64,000 nt of DNA, taken from the NCBI GenBank assembly GCA_023213395.1, contig CM041465.1, positions 112,909,741 to 112,973,740 of the forward strand, in the 5' to 3' direction. Position 1 is the stretch's first letter. Each line of letters starts with the position of its first letter. A model generated the notes under the pieces. It was not told the DNA's origin and did no database searches. It worked only from the letters and a program-made list of their open reading frames with translations. This document shows positions 47,158-59,300 of this stretch, one piece after another. The DNA comes from Cycas panzhihuaensis (Eukaryota; Cycadophyta). The position numbers and the translations under genes were made by a program.

Positions 47158-48504
47158 TGGATTGGGACACCATCGCATAGGTATGATTAGGTATATATCC
47201 TATCTCTTACACCATATCACATTCTAAGTATATGATGTCAGTATGGTTGTTTGAGTGCTTGATTGATTTGATTGGTCAGCTTGCCTATGTATGACATCTT
47301 ACCTCTAATGGTTAGGACTCTAGTCCAATGGCATGATAAATCCCATGTGATCTCCCTCATAGCTATATGTACTCATGGGCGTTTATATCCTGACTTACAC
47401 ACACCTTGATTTACTTCATTGCATCTACCCCTTCTTCTCCCCACTTTATCTATCCCTCAATCCATCTAAGGTAGTTTATTAGGAATCTTAGTAGATAGAT
47501 GCACCCCATTGCTTGTCCATTATGAGATTTCTCCATGCACCTTATTAGGGTTTACTATGTAGCCTCCATCTATACACTAGCACATTGGTTGTCGCCATCT
47601 TCATGAGGTTCTAATCCCATTGAATGACTTTATCATGCATGTTTTCCAAGTTGTTAGCATATAGGATGGCCCTAGGTTAATATATAGACCTCTAGGGAGG
47701 AGTTCTAAGCCTCTGCCAGAGCTTGCTCCTTTCTTCTTACCCTTTTCATTATTTATTTTTATTATTTTATGACTCTATTGCTACCTTACAGTCATTTATG
47801 TCTGCCCTACTCTGATTATTATACACTGCTAATATGTTAGTGGTACCGCTAATATATTAGCAATGCCATAAATAAGTTCATAATATAATAGTTATATCGT
47901 TAAGCCACAACTAGTTCTGGTAATTATGACTAGATGACACATTATCTTGCCTTGGGACCTACCTAGATCAGGCCCTAATGACCCTAACACCTTCCCAAAC
48001 AAACAAAAAGCTAAATTTAAATTCATTTAGGGCATCAATCATCACCAATCATCAATTTTTGGTAGGAAATAAGCTCTTTTTAGGCTCCTTATCTTAATTT
48101 CATTTCTCTAACTCTCTTCCACTCTTCCCTACACACATAATTTGTAGGTTTCTTCCATAGCAAGAGAGAAAACAACCCAAGAGTAAGCCAAGAGAAGCAA
48201 TGTGGACTTTTCAAGAAACCTAACAACAAAAGAACTCCTTCCTTCTTCCATAAAATATAGTATTTCTCTTCTCCAAAGTTTCACTTCACCTAAAGCTACC
48301 AATCTTGTATGGTAAATCTATTTTTTCTAATTTTTCCTTGTAAGAATCTCTTTTTTGATGATTGGTACCTTACTAATTTTAGGTGTGCAACCCTTGATCT
48401 ATGGTTTAGATTGATTCCATTCTGATTTTCCAACATTTTTCACCTAAAATAAAGAGGCAACACCTCCTTTTCATTACTCTATTCACATATATGTATGTAT
48501 GTAC

Positions 48505-48573
<69 letters not shown>

Positions 48574-48596
48574 CATATATATATATGTATATATAT

Positions 48597-48678
<82 letters not shown>

Positions 48679-48701
48679 GTATATACATATATATATGTAT
48701 G

Positions 48702-48791
<90 letters not shown>

Positions 48792-48811
48792 TATGTATAT
48801 ATCTATACATA

Positions 48812-48846
<35 letters not shown>

Positions 48847-48853
48847 GTATACA

Positions 48854-48908
<55 letters not shown>

Positions 48909-50334
48909 ATGTATATAGATATATATATATATATACATATCTTGCTTATGGGAAGACTTGTTTCTTTTGTGCTACAAGTTGGAGACTGCTTTTGCGAATC
49001 AAAGCGACATATTGCAACAAGGTAACATTCGACCTATTTCATGTTTTCTGTTTCCACTTTGTTTCCATTCCTTTCTTGCATTGTTTCTCGATTGGGGATA
49101 GTAAGTAAGCCCCATTTGAAGGTTACGGGAAGGTAAGGAAGCCCCTCCCTCCAACTCCAACAACGTTTATGGTAAGTGACATAAACAAAGGTGTCAGCAA
49201 CTCGTGGGGGCACATTGCAAGGAGTGATAACAAGAGGTACGATGAAATGTGGCACCAAATGTCATAAGATGGTGCACTCTTTCTCTCCCATTCCACCTTT
49301 TGGTTTCATAAAATTAAGAGAAAAGAAAGAAAGAATCAATAGTTTCTTTTTTGAATGTTTTCTTTAAGCGTATGTTGTAAAAGGGAGGAGAGAGTAAGGA
49401 GCATACTCTTTTGCATATATTTTAGTAAACATTTATTAGATTCTTCATTACCTAAAGGAAGCTAATCCTCCTCCTAGCAAAGAGGAGGTATCCTCACGCA
49501 AAGCAACACCTTGTGTTGCACCTTTTCCTTTCCTCCTTCCATATTTTTAGCCCTCATTGCATTCATTTATAGGCAAAAGAGAGTGGAGGGATAAAAAAGG
49601 AAAAAGTTGTATATTCATTTTACATATTTATTTTAGTCTTTTACATGTTTTATTTCTTTGGTAGTAGCCATATTTATATGAGATTGAAACATCACCTTAA
49701 ACTTGTATAAATAAGACTAAACCACATCTTACAACATAATGAGCATAAACTAATAAGACCTTCCTGTTCTTTTTGAAAACCCAAAAAGAGCTTGCAAGCC
49801 TAATCACCATAAAGTATTAGTGACCATCCTCCACTCTCCTTTCTGTTACACACCAGCACCATCTCGTTCCACTTAATTTCTAAGAAGAATTTATTACTTG
49901 CTTACTTCTTAGATGGTGGCAATATTCTCTCCTTCTAGGAGACTTAGCACTCAAAACTCTGCCCCCTTTTTGACAAACTTCTAGACTTCGAGTAGGCTTG
50001 TTAAAATCGCCTGTCATCTTGCTACCACTTCTCTCCTTCTTCACTTGCCTCCTTTTATAAAAGGAGGTCTAGCTCCTCTTCTCTCCCTCTAAGGATAGGA
50101 TAGCTCTCCCTAGGCTATTTAGTTACATAAAGATGCCTCATTATCTAATTAAAACCACAGAAGTTATATAAGAGGAAGGGAAGGATAAATGCACTCTTTG
50201 CAGGTCCTTGAACCTATGTTCCAACATGTAGACACCCTTTGAGGGTGATCTATCCTTTCTTTAAGACATCTAGACCCTTTTGTAGCCTTACTATTCATCT
50301 AGAATGCCTCATCCATAGTGACCCCATAGAGGCA
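47158..50334 (-). repeat. LTR-B: 3.2-kb Tat-like LTR, minus orientation
   Basis: On the minus strand it begins TGCCTCTATGGGGTCACTA (complement of 50316-50334) and ends CAATCCA (at 47158). It aligns in order with LTR-A and LTR-C: the TGCCTCT start, CCTCAAAGGG block (complement near 50240), the microsatellite, the minisatellite units near 47826-47905, and the ACTAGAGTCCTA block near 47310. The 30 bases after its end (47128-47157) match the leader after LTR-A; then GypB intervenes and its gag-pol is not found adjoining. Confidence 0.85.
48486..48940. repeat. Large compound TA/CA microsatellite in LTR-B
   Basis: About 455 bp of TA, TACA, CA and TG repeats. It sits at the homologous position of the 19026-19254 array in LTR-A. 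The flank GCAAGATATG (complement) corresponds to GCAATACACA in LTR-A and GCAATAGCATACATATG in LTR-C. Several long repeat-only ORFs on both strands are artefacts. Confidence 0.97.
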
Positions 50335-51312
50335 CACCTTTATTGGTGACCATACTAGGGACTGCCAGTAAGGGGAAACTATACCTCCCTTTGTGTTAAT
50401 GTTAACCTTCTTCTTTTCTTCCCATACCTCCTAGGTTTGTTGGGAAACCCCCAATTCCTCCATCACTTTATTTTTCCTTATTTCTTCTATGATTTTAGAA
50501 AAGATGTGAAATTGACATTTCTCTTATCACTTGCGAGGTCTTCCCCCTATTTTGGAAGGGTCTTCATATTCCTACATCCCCTCATATGATTCTGAGTTAA
50601 CAATGGAGGGATACCCATCGGAGTGGCCATATAATACCTATATTTTTAAAACCCAAGCTTAAATTTCAACTTCCCTTTAAGATCCTACCCAAGAGGGCAA
50701 TGATTCTATCTTCTACCCAGGTGACTAAGAGCACCCAAACTATCACTAGTTTCTAACATATGACTTAGGTGCATCCACCTCTATGGAGTACTATCACCCC
50801 AGTGATAGTTCCTGTGAGGACCAACCTACAGGTACTTTCCCACATGAGGAGCCTTGCACCTCATAGAAGTAAGCGAGAACCCCTCCCACAGATGTAGTAG
50901 ATGCATTGTAATAATGATTTTAAGCTACAAGTGCCCGGCTACCTCTGAAGTGGCTGGAAAGCATCCTTCATAGTATGGCACCATCCTCTTCCACATCTAC
51001 ACCTTTTAGTTCATCTCAACCCTCTTCCATGGCCATGATAGGACCTACTCCTATAGTTTCTTCTTCCTTGTATGCCCCTTATGTCCAAGGGGCTCTTCAG
51101 GGTACACTCATGTCCTAAATTGGGTTGAGCATACCCCTCTCAAATCAAGCAACCATTCCTCAACTAATCATGCTCTATGCCTCTCCCACATGACCCAGGG
51201 GACCTTCATATCCCCAATATTTAGGCCATGTAGAACCCATCCTCATGCATCCTCATCTATAATTAGTGGACCCTTCTCTTTACATGCCTCCAGGGTATAT
51301 GTCTTGGAAGGC
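50335..51312 (+). pseudogene. Gag-like remnant in the spacer between two Tat LTRs
   Basis: One reading frame from about 50590 is coding-like: SELTMEGYPSEWPYNTYIF, TYDLGASTSMEYYHPSDSSC, then MAPSSSTSTPFSSSQPSS (50975), LYAPYVQGALQG, DPSLYMPPGYMSWKAASGG. It is rich in Ser, Pro, Tyr and Gln, with few stops per hundred codons, like the N-terminal gag extension of Tat/Athila elements and like 54810-54900 of the neighbouring element. It ends abruptly at LTR-C. I infer an older Tat element into which the right-hand one inserted; the gag identity is moderately supported. Confidence 0.45.
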
Positions 51313-54300
51313 TGCCTCTGGGGGGTCACTAAGGATAAGGATATTAAGCCTACACTATCACTATAATAGGGGCTTAAAAGTCCTCGAAGGCAAGGGGAAT
51401 AGGTCACCCACAAAGTGTGCCCATGCATCAGAACACAAGTTTAGAGACCCGTAAATAACGCATAAGACTTTCCCTTTTGGCAAGAACCTTCTTGGGTTCG
51501 AGTTAGGTAAGGGCGTCCTTGGTTTGCCGAGTAGCCTATGGAAGGACTCTCCTATCTTGATAGGTGAAGGAAGGAGAGGAAGGACCAAGGCCCTCTTCTT
51601 AGAAGAGTGGGAGGAGAAGAGGTAGGCCCTAATGGGGTAGCGACCTATAGAACAAGAGAGAGAAATGATTTATTGAAAGATGTAAAATAGGATTTGGTAC
51701 GTGGAGACCAAATTTGAGGAGCAAGATTGATGGTGTGTTTTGCCAAAGATCACGTAAAGGGAATGCCTCTAGGGTTTAGGCTAAACAAAGCAAGTTGACT
51801 AATTACACTAAGGGGTTTGGGTAGTGTTTTAGTCTTGTTTAAAGATAGTGTGGAGATACAAGATATTAATGCCAAATAAATGTAACTCAAAAGGATACTC
51901 TCTCTCTCTCTTTTTATCCTCTTTCTCTTTTATCTTTGTTAATGAAAGATTAAAAAGAGAGAAATGTGATGTAAAGAAGAGAAAGAGTATGAATGACCTA
52001 TGTAACCTTTCGTAATAGTGCATGTAAGGAGGATATCTATCAAAAACCAAAATTCTCCTTTCTAATCATACCCTTATACCCATACATACAAAGTGAATGC
52101 AAAAGGAGGATATAGTAAGGAAAAGAAGAACCTTTATATCACTTTTCCTTTAAGGGGAGGAATGAGAGATGCACTAGTTCAAGTTACCCTCTTTTGTGCT
52201 TATACAAGAGGGAAGGGGAGACAAGGTCTATGCACACTAATGTAAAGGTTAAGAGTGAAAATATACAGATGCTCATTTTTTCTTTTCCTTTGATGAATGC
52301 AAGTGCATAAGTAAATGATTATAAGCTACATGCAAATGTAACTAATTTCCTTTTTGGGAGGAAGGGGGGAAGAAAAGAATAAAGAAGAACAGGAAGGTTG
52401 GAAGGGGTGTACCTAGAAATGAGCCAATCAATGGAGTTCCTCTCTTTTCCATTCTTTGTCTTCCTTTCACTAGTCACCTTACACTCCAATCTACAATTGG
52501 AATTATGGATGAAACTATAGGTGGGTCTTCCTTACCTTCCTTGAAATGTATTATAAAAGAGTAAAGAACTTTTAAAGGGAAGCTTTAAAGGAAAATAAAT
52601 ATAAATGAGACATACGTACCTTTCAACATGGCCTAGCTTCCTCAAAGTAGGTAGAGTTTTTGTGTGAACAAACCCTTTCAATTAATAAGCAATAGCATAC
52701 ATATGCAGGTGCATATGGATGTAGGTGTATGTACATATGCTTGTTAAAATGAACTCTAAACTTGATTAATATTTCGAAAGAAAATACATAATACACTTCA
52801 CTATCTTCCTGCTATATGCTCAAATGTTTCAAAGAAATATCTGGGAAAAGTAGGGGCTTGAAGGTGAGAAAATGAGAGCTCAAACAAGCTACCTCTTGCA
52901 TGTTCGAGTACTCTAAGAAATAGGTTAAGAGAGGATTTAAGGCTCCAAGCAAACAAAGATAAGACAACTTATAGGAATCAAGAAGTTGCAAAGTTGTAAG
53001 AGGCATAAATGTTGCAAAAGTTGTAATGTTACAACTTTTATAAGATATGCAAGAGAAATGTAGAACTTATGAAATAACAAATCATAGGAAGAAATTTACC
53101 ACCAAATAGCATGTATGAAGGTTGATATCAAGGGTTACAAATGCTACAATCAATAGAGGCCCAAGGAGTTTCTTGGTGTAGGATGGATACAGAGTAGGAA
53201 AACTAAGAGAGGTAAGGGGTTGCCTTGAAGGATATAGTTGTAGGGGTTGGAACCCTAGCCATTAACTCCTCTTCTCCCTTTCAAGAGAGTCCCACAATCC
53301 ACTTAACTATGTCCAAGGAAATCCTAAGGGATATGGAGGTGTAATCGAAGGAGAAAGGAAGGGTTTACCTTCTTTTAAACACCCATAGAGATAAAATATA
53401 TGTAAAACTTGCAACAAATAGAATTATTGACCAAATATGCCTACTAAAGGAAAGGAACAATAAGAAATAAACCTATTTGCAGCCACAAAATTAAAGAAAA
53501 ATAGATGTTACCTTATATACAAATGAAAAGAGATGAGGATCTTGCTTGCTACATGAAGAAGGGCTCCATTAGAGGTGAGAATGAGACTGAAAACCTTGTA
53601 AAACATGTTGATGCTACTGAAGTAAGCACAATAGATGAAAGATCTATTAGAGGAGGTCTGGTTCAAACCTATGTTCTAGGGTTTCACCCTTAGAGAAGAG
53701 AAGAATAAGAAGAGAGATCAGAAGTATAGGTAGGAGGCATTTTTTCCTTTCGTATAAGAGTCAAGAGAGCTAAAATAAACTTAGACTTGGGTTTTTATGT
53801 CTAAATTAGGTTTCCTAAGTGATTAGGGTTCACTCTAGGTAGGAAACAACATCCTGCCATGTATCGATTTTGTCATAAATGTGAAACTAGTCATTGTCAA
53901 GCTGCAGAAGTCAATAGACATTTGCCCTACAATAAACTTCGTGATACCACAAAGTTTAGCATGGTACCAAAAATATTACTACAGTGTGAACAAAATATAA
54001 AGAAAAATAAAAGGGGGGCTTAAGGGACCCCTAAGAGAAGAGTCCTAGGACACAACAGAGAGCTATATTGGACTGGTAAGGCTTTCAAAGGACTTCTAGG
54101 CATAGGTGGGGCCTCCTAATATGTAAAAGAGGGTAATAAAAGCCCCAACAAGGGATGAATGGCATATACAAAGGTGATCGAGCCTAAAATGAGGTGCTAG
54201 AGATCATGTATAATGCCAATAATGAACAAAAAGTAGGCTAGGAGGGCCCATGGGTACCTGAGAGTGTTGAGGAGGTATTATGAGGGGCTATACGGTGCCA

Positions 54301-54502
54301 TAGGACCATGGTCTTGAGTCATCATAGGCTAGATCATAATCATAGGCACGAAAATGGGTAGGCAAACTAGGCATCTCAACCAAGTATACAACAATGTCAT
54401 ATAGAATGTAACCATCAAGCATCTCATCATATCCTAAAGTAAACGAGGAGTAATGATAGAGATGTATACCTGTGCCTACCTAAGAGGTGCTATCCATGTC
54501 CA
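51313..54502 (+). repeat. LTR-C: 3.2-kb LTR of TatC
   Basis: Begins TGCCTCTGGGGGGTCACTA and ends GTCCA. Homologous along its length with LTR-A (same strand) and LTR-B (opposite). Unlike those it lacks the expanded microsatellite; only a short CATACATATG-type seed remains near 52688-52740. The following bases TTCTTGGTGGCCGGGAAAC should contain the primer site; GTGGCCGGGAA resembles part of the tRNA-Asp type site, but I am not sure. Confidence 0.85.
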
Positions 54503-54779
54503 TTCTTGGTGGCCGGGAAACACATCCTAACCTTGGGGGCATGGAAAGAGAAACCCTCTTCCAATTTATGGGGTGGATTCACTACACCCTTATGGAGTCA
54601 CACCTCTTAGAGATGATACATATGGGGAAAACCCCATTTCTCATCCACTCCCTTTATATTCTTGGTCTACTCCATAAATGATGCCTTCACAAGGAGGATC
54701 TAGCCCTCCTCAAGGCTTGTACTATCATATGCCCTCATAATAAAGGAGATACCCTCAAGGTAGAGTAGGCATGTCTCAC

Positions 54780-55860
54780 CAACTTCCCTCCTATCGAACC
54801 TTCTCTTAAATGGGAATGGCTCCTTCTCACCAACTAGATGGGAACCCATATCCCTCATATGCTCAAACCCCTCAAGGAGGACCTAGGTATCTGTATCTGA
54901 TGCCTCATTTATCTCTCATCCACCTTTTAACTCAACCTAGGGTTTATCTCTTCGTTGATTGTAGGTCAACCCCATTATCTATTAAGGCACTTAGAACTAA
55001 CCTAATACCTCAACCTTCTGAGATATCTAAATTTGATGGTACCTCGTTGAAAGACCCAACTAAACATATTAGGAATTTCTCCATGGCATGTATCAACTAT
55101 TAGGCTTATGACCATATACTAATGAAATTATTTCCTCATTCTTTACATGGAGATGACCTTAAATGGTTTTATCATCTCCCTGCCTATTCAATCCACTAAT
55201 TCCAATAACTTGTAGATGAGTTCATCAGCTACCTTGATATAGCTCATCCTTTCAAGAGTGGGATCAAGGACTCACTCTCCCTTAACTAAGGTCATGATGA
55301 AATGAATCATGACTTTGTGAGGTATTTTTATAACCTCCTCCATTCCACAAAGTCCATGTTGTGTAAGGAATTAAAGAGGGACATTTTTTTAAATGCCCCT
55401 CATCTTAAAGTCCATATTGAAGTCCTCAAAATAGGGGCAATGACATGTAAGTCTGCCATAGAAAAATGCTTAGTGCTTGAGGCTATTAAGATCCAAGTGG
55501 GTCTCAAAAAGCCTCTTAGGTCATTGCAATGATGTGAGGCACCCCCTCCATCATGCGACCAATAACCCCAACAACCTCCAAGGCCTCCTACCATACAACA
55601 AAGAATACCTTAGATCCCTTAACTTCTACCATACATTCATTTAAGCATACAATAAGGGAGCTAAATCTCTAACCCTCTCAACCACCTTCTAATTCTCATA
55701 GGCCTATCTATCAGGCATTCTAAGTTGCACTATGTAAAGGCAAAAGCACCCAAACTTTTCAAGTAAGGAGGGTAAAACCCTTCCTTGAGAAGAAATGGTA
55801 CTCTGTCCATGGTGAGTGCCTCCACAAATATTCATAGTATTGTGTGCAACACCCCGATCT
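54780..55860 (+). pseudogene. TatC gag
   Basis: 54810-55103 is open: PSYAQTPQGGPRYLYLM, then the capsid start PQPSEISKFDGTSLKDPTKH and IRNFSMACINY. After a stop, LMKLFPHSLHGDDLKWFYHL continues, then 55302-55532 (NHDFVRYFYNLLHSTKSM). The FDGT and LKWF boxes are the retrotransposon-gag signature. After 55560 a region with EKKWYSVHGECLHK and QHPDLTPLCDS may be the nucleocapsid. Five or six stops; same frame for most of its length. Confidence 0.85.
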
Positions 55861-56539
55861 TACCCCACTATGTGATTCTTTACTTAAACAAGCGTTTAGG
55901 CCTAACCTAGATCAACTTGTTCACTGTGATCCCTTCCTTAAACATAGGGAATAGGACTAGTCCACTCAAGATAGAGGGATAAGAAATAGGGGATGATCTC
56001 CCAACCCCAGTACTAAGCAAACAAAGGGAAAGGAAGTAAGAGGTCCATCTTTTGCTCCTAGTTCTTGTCCCCAATCTCCTTCTTCTGAACCCTAAAACAA
56101 GGGGAAGAGAGTTATCCAGATGCTTGAGACCACCTTTTTATGCTTGGTCATAAGGTCTCAAGTGGATAAGGAGGTCGTGAAGGCCTCTACCACTTTTCCT
56201 ACAGATAATCCATCCTTTGAGATCCCTATGGTCCCAAAGACCATTCCCATCCACCTTGGGAATTATGACTTCCAAAGGGCACTTCCCTAACCTACTAAGA
56301 AGTGGAAATCCTTCTCTATAGTTGATGAACTCCATACCATGGTTGCAAGAATGTCCATGATGGATATCTTATAGAGTTGCCTAAAGCAATATACCCTTCT
56401 TTTTAAGGATTTGGGTCAAATTTATGTCCCTATCTATGCTTTGGGTGCTACCCCAAACCAAGAGCCCCTCATTATTTTTGACCTTAAAGATCTCCCAGGT
56501 GCGAGGGAAAGGAAGTGTTAATGGCACTGCCCCTTCACA

Positions 56540-56895
56540 ATTTCCATCAACACTCCCAAATATATGCTTAGAGGGAGGGTTATAGATAATGATTCTTCAT
56601 TAATATTATGCTCTTACACATAATGCAAGAGTTAGCTATAACAACCCTTGAACCAGTTCCATGGTGATGTCAAGGCTATGATGGTACTGAGAAGACACCC
56701 TTAGGATCAGTTTCCATCCCTCTCACCCTTGAGGATAAAAGTGTCCTCATTAATATAGTAATTCTTGATGTTGACATAGACTATAACCTTTTATTAGGGT
56801 ACCTATGGCTAGATCAAATGGGAGTTGTGTGTTCATCCCACTGGGGCCAATTTAAATTCATCCACAAAGGATGAATGAAAGTTGTCTTCTAAGAA
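56540..56895 (+). pseudogene. TatC aspartic protease remnant
   Basis: RVIDNDSSLILCS (about 56578) is the active site with the conserved Gly replaced by Asp. LGSVSIPLTLEDKSVLINIV and IDYNLLLGYLWLDQMGVVCS (56780-56840) are Tat/Athila protease boxes. It matches TatX at 23690-24110. Confidence 0.8.
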
Positions 56896-56931
56896 CCACC
56901 CCTTATCTGATCATCTTATCAACCATGTTAG

Positions 56932-57660
56932 GTGGCTCGTGAGCTAGCTAAGGGTAACAAGGATCTATCTGCCCACTCTACTAGTTGCTTGATTGATGTC
57001 CCCAATACTCTTAAAGTAGAGGAAGAACCTCTACCTTCCTCTTCAAACCTCATCCATTTCACCCTCATTGGTGTTGGAAGTTATGGGTATCTCACTGTCA
57101 TAAGTGACCGTGAGTCTGATGATGAATATGAGGAACCTCCTCATCCCATATCTCTCCTTAACATCCATAGGAGGCATCCCTCTTATCTTCTTTTCAATCT
57201 TGAGCCCTAGCCTAGGGCTCCTCTAGCAGATCATGATGCTCCCATTGCATCCTAAGAGCGATGAATGGTTGCTCCTATTACATGTGTGAGCTCCTACCCC
57301 ATCTCATTTTTATCCACTCCCTAAATTTCATCATCCTCCATAGATGACAAAGATGGGGAGCTTCCCTTTTCATGTGATGACTCTATAGTTTATGACCTAG
57401 GTTATAACCAACTTTTCCTTTCATGTAATAGGGCATACTGACATAAGAGGACACCTTCCAATTCCTCCAAGGAGTCCCCTGATTATGTGGAATGGTGGAT
57501 TGATTGTTATGGACCTATTACTCTTCCCCTGCCTTGTCCCTCATCCTCATCAAGTAAGATTATCCTTGGGATAGATTACTTTGAGAACAACAAGGCTCTA
57601 TTAGAGCATTTAGCAGGCTCCATGCCCAACCTCCCTTCCATACATCATAGGCTTGGTTTT
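56932..57660 (+). pseudogene. TatC conserved unknown segment between protease and RT
   Basis: Open at 56932-57210: HFTLIGVGSYGYLTVISDRE, SDDEYEEPPHPISLLNIHRR. Later SKESPDYVEWWIDCYGPITL (57456) and ILGIDYFENNKALLEHLAGS. The same boxes occur in TatX (22900-23640). No named domain recognised. The acidic patch and the DYVEWW.DCYGP box are the best handles for a search. Confidence 0.7.
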
Positions 57661-57899
57661 TAGAAGTGTTTAGCCTTATGATCACCTCTAGCCAACCCAA
57701 ACCAACTTGACATTCCTCCACTCTCTTTGGTTAACCAAGCTCCCCTTCACTTTGAGGAAGGGAATGTCATGTACATAGGGATAACTAAGGACATCATCCT
57801 TACCCTTGATAAAGTCATCAAGGTTAGAGTAGAGTGTAACCCTACTAAAATGTTGGAATACACCCTTTTTCTTAAGAGTTTCATGACATCTTTGCATGG

Positions 57900-58800
57900 G
57901 ACTACTCAGATATGAAGGGAATAGACTGCTCCATTATTACTTATAACCTTACAACCTTTCTAGAAACTCACCCCATGCAGTGAAAATAATACCCTCTTCA
58001 TCCTAAACTCTCTACTACTATAAATATGGAAGTACAGAAGCTCCTAGATGTGAGGCTAATTACTTCTATTGATTACCTTAAATGGGTATCCAACATCGTT
58101 TCAATCGCTAAGAAAAATAGGATGATTCAAATATGTGTCAATTTTTGGGATATAAATAATGCATGTCATAATGATAACTTCCTCTTACTATTTATTGATT
58201 AAATCATTGATTGGATGATAGGCTTTGAAGTCATGTCCTTAATGGATGGCTTCTCCAAATATAACCAGATCCAAATATCCCCTAAAGACCATCACAAGAT
58301 GGCTTTCACTACCTCATAGGGCACATTTGATTACAAGGCAATGCCCTTCAGCTTAAAGAATGCAGGTGCTACTTATCAAAGGGCAATGTAATTTGTCTTC
58401 TATGACCTCATAAATAAAACTCTTAAGGTCTTCATGGACAATATGATGGGCCTCTCCCACAAGAGGACCAACCACCCTATAAACTTACATGTTATTTTCA
58501 TGGGGCGTCATAAATATTATATTAGCCTAAACCCGCTCAAATGCATGTTTTCTGTGACCACCAGTAAACTCTTGGGTTTCCTTGTCTCTAAATAAAGGAT
58601 CCAAATTGACCCCGACAAGGTCAAAGATGTCCTTGATATGCCTTCTCCAAAAATTTAATGTTAGATTAAGTCATTTTTGGGTAGGTTGGGCTTCTTAAGG
58701 TGTTTCCTAGCAGACTTTACCATAAACGCCAAACCCCTAATTAACCTTTTGAATAAGGGGGCCTTATTTGTATGGTCCACTAAAGCCTAGGAGGCATTCC
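57900..58800 (+). pseudogene. TatC reverse transcriptase remnant
   Basis: Landmarks: LHPKLSTTINMEVQKLLDVR, YLKWVSNIVSIAKKNRMIQI, CVNFWDINNACHNDNF, SLMDGFSKYNQIQISPKD, AMPFSLKNAGATYQRAM, catalytic site FMDNMMGLSHKR at 58431-58460, where the second Asp is Asn, and LLGFLVSK*RIQIDPDKVK. The connection LGRLGFLRCFLADFTINAKP follows. The Asp-to-Asn change (G to A) alone would abolish activity. Confidence 0.88.
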
Positions 58801-58819
58801 AAGAGCTTAAAAGAGCCTA

Positions 58820-59300
58820 GGTCTCCACCCTATCTTGGCGTCCCCTCTCTTTGACTATCCATTCATCCTATATACCTCAGCCACTAATGAGTCCTTGGGA
58901 GCTATGTTAGCCCAAGAGGATGATTATGGGACTAAGAGAGCCATATATCTCATCAATCATACATTAGTCAAATCCAAGGTAAACTACCCTCCTATTGAAA
59001 AGGAATGTCTAGCCTTGGTCCATGTAGCCAAGAAGTTTAGGCATTACCTCTTAGGAAATACCACCCATGTGATTGTCCAATCTAATATATTGAGATATCT
59101 CTTAACCCAGTCTAACTTGACTAGGAGGATGGGCAAATGGGCCATCATCCTCCAAGAATACAATCTCAAGATTATTAATAGGAAATCTAAGAAGGGAATG
59201 GTGGTTGCTAAGCAACTGGTTAATGCCCCCATCTTGAATCCCTCAAACCTTCTGGTTAATAATTCATTACCTAATGAGCCCATCCTAGTCCTCTAGGATT
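58820..59300 (+). pseudogene. TatC RNase H (Gypsy type)
   Basis: 58835-59296 is open for 153 codons: PLFDYPFILYTSATNESLGA, MLAQEDDYGTKRAIYLINHT, YPPIEKECLALVHVAKKFRH, VIVQSNILRYLLTQSNL, GKWAIILQEYNLKI. The catalytic Glu (IEKECLAL) is present, but the first Asp position reads YTSA and the third QSN, so two acidic residues are lost. It is followed directly by integrase, without the second RNase H found there in many Tat elements. Confidence 0.9.

Noticed and set aside
48483-49108. Several long ORFs on both strands made of Tyr/Ile/Thr/His/Val/Cys
   Set aside because: They are translations of the TA/CA microsatellite in all frames; the repeat has few stop codons by composition. No protein signal.
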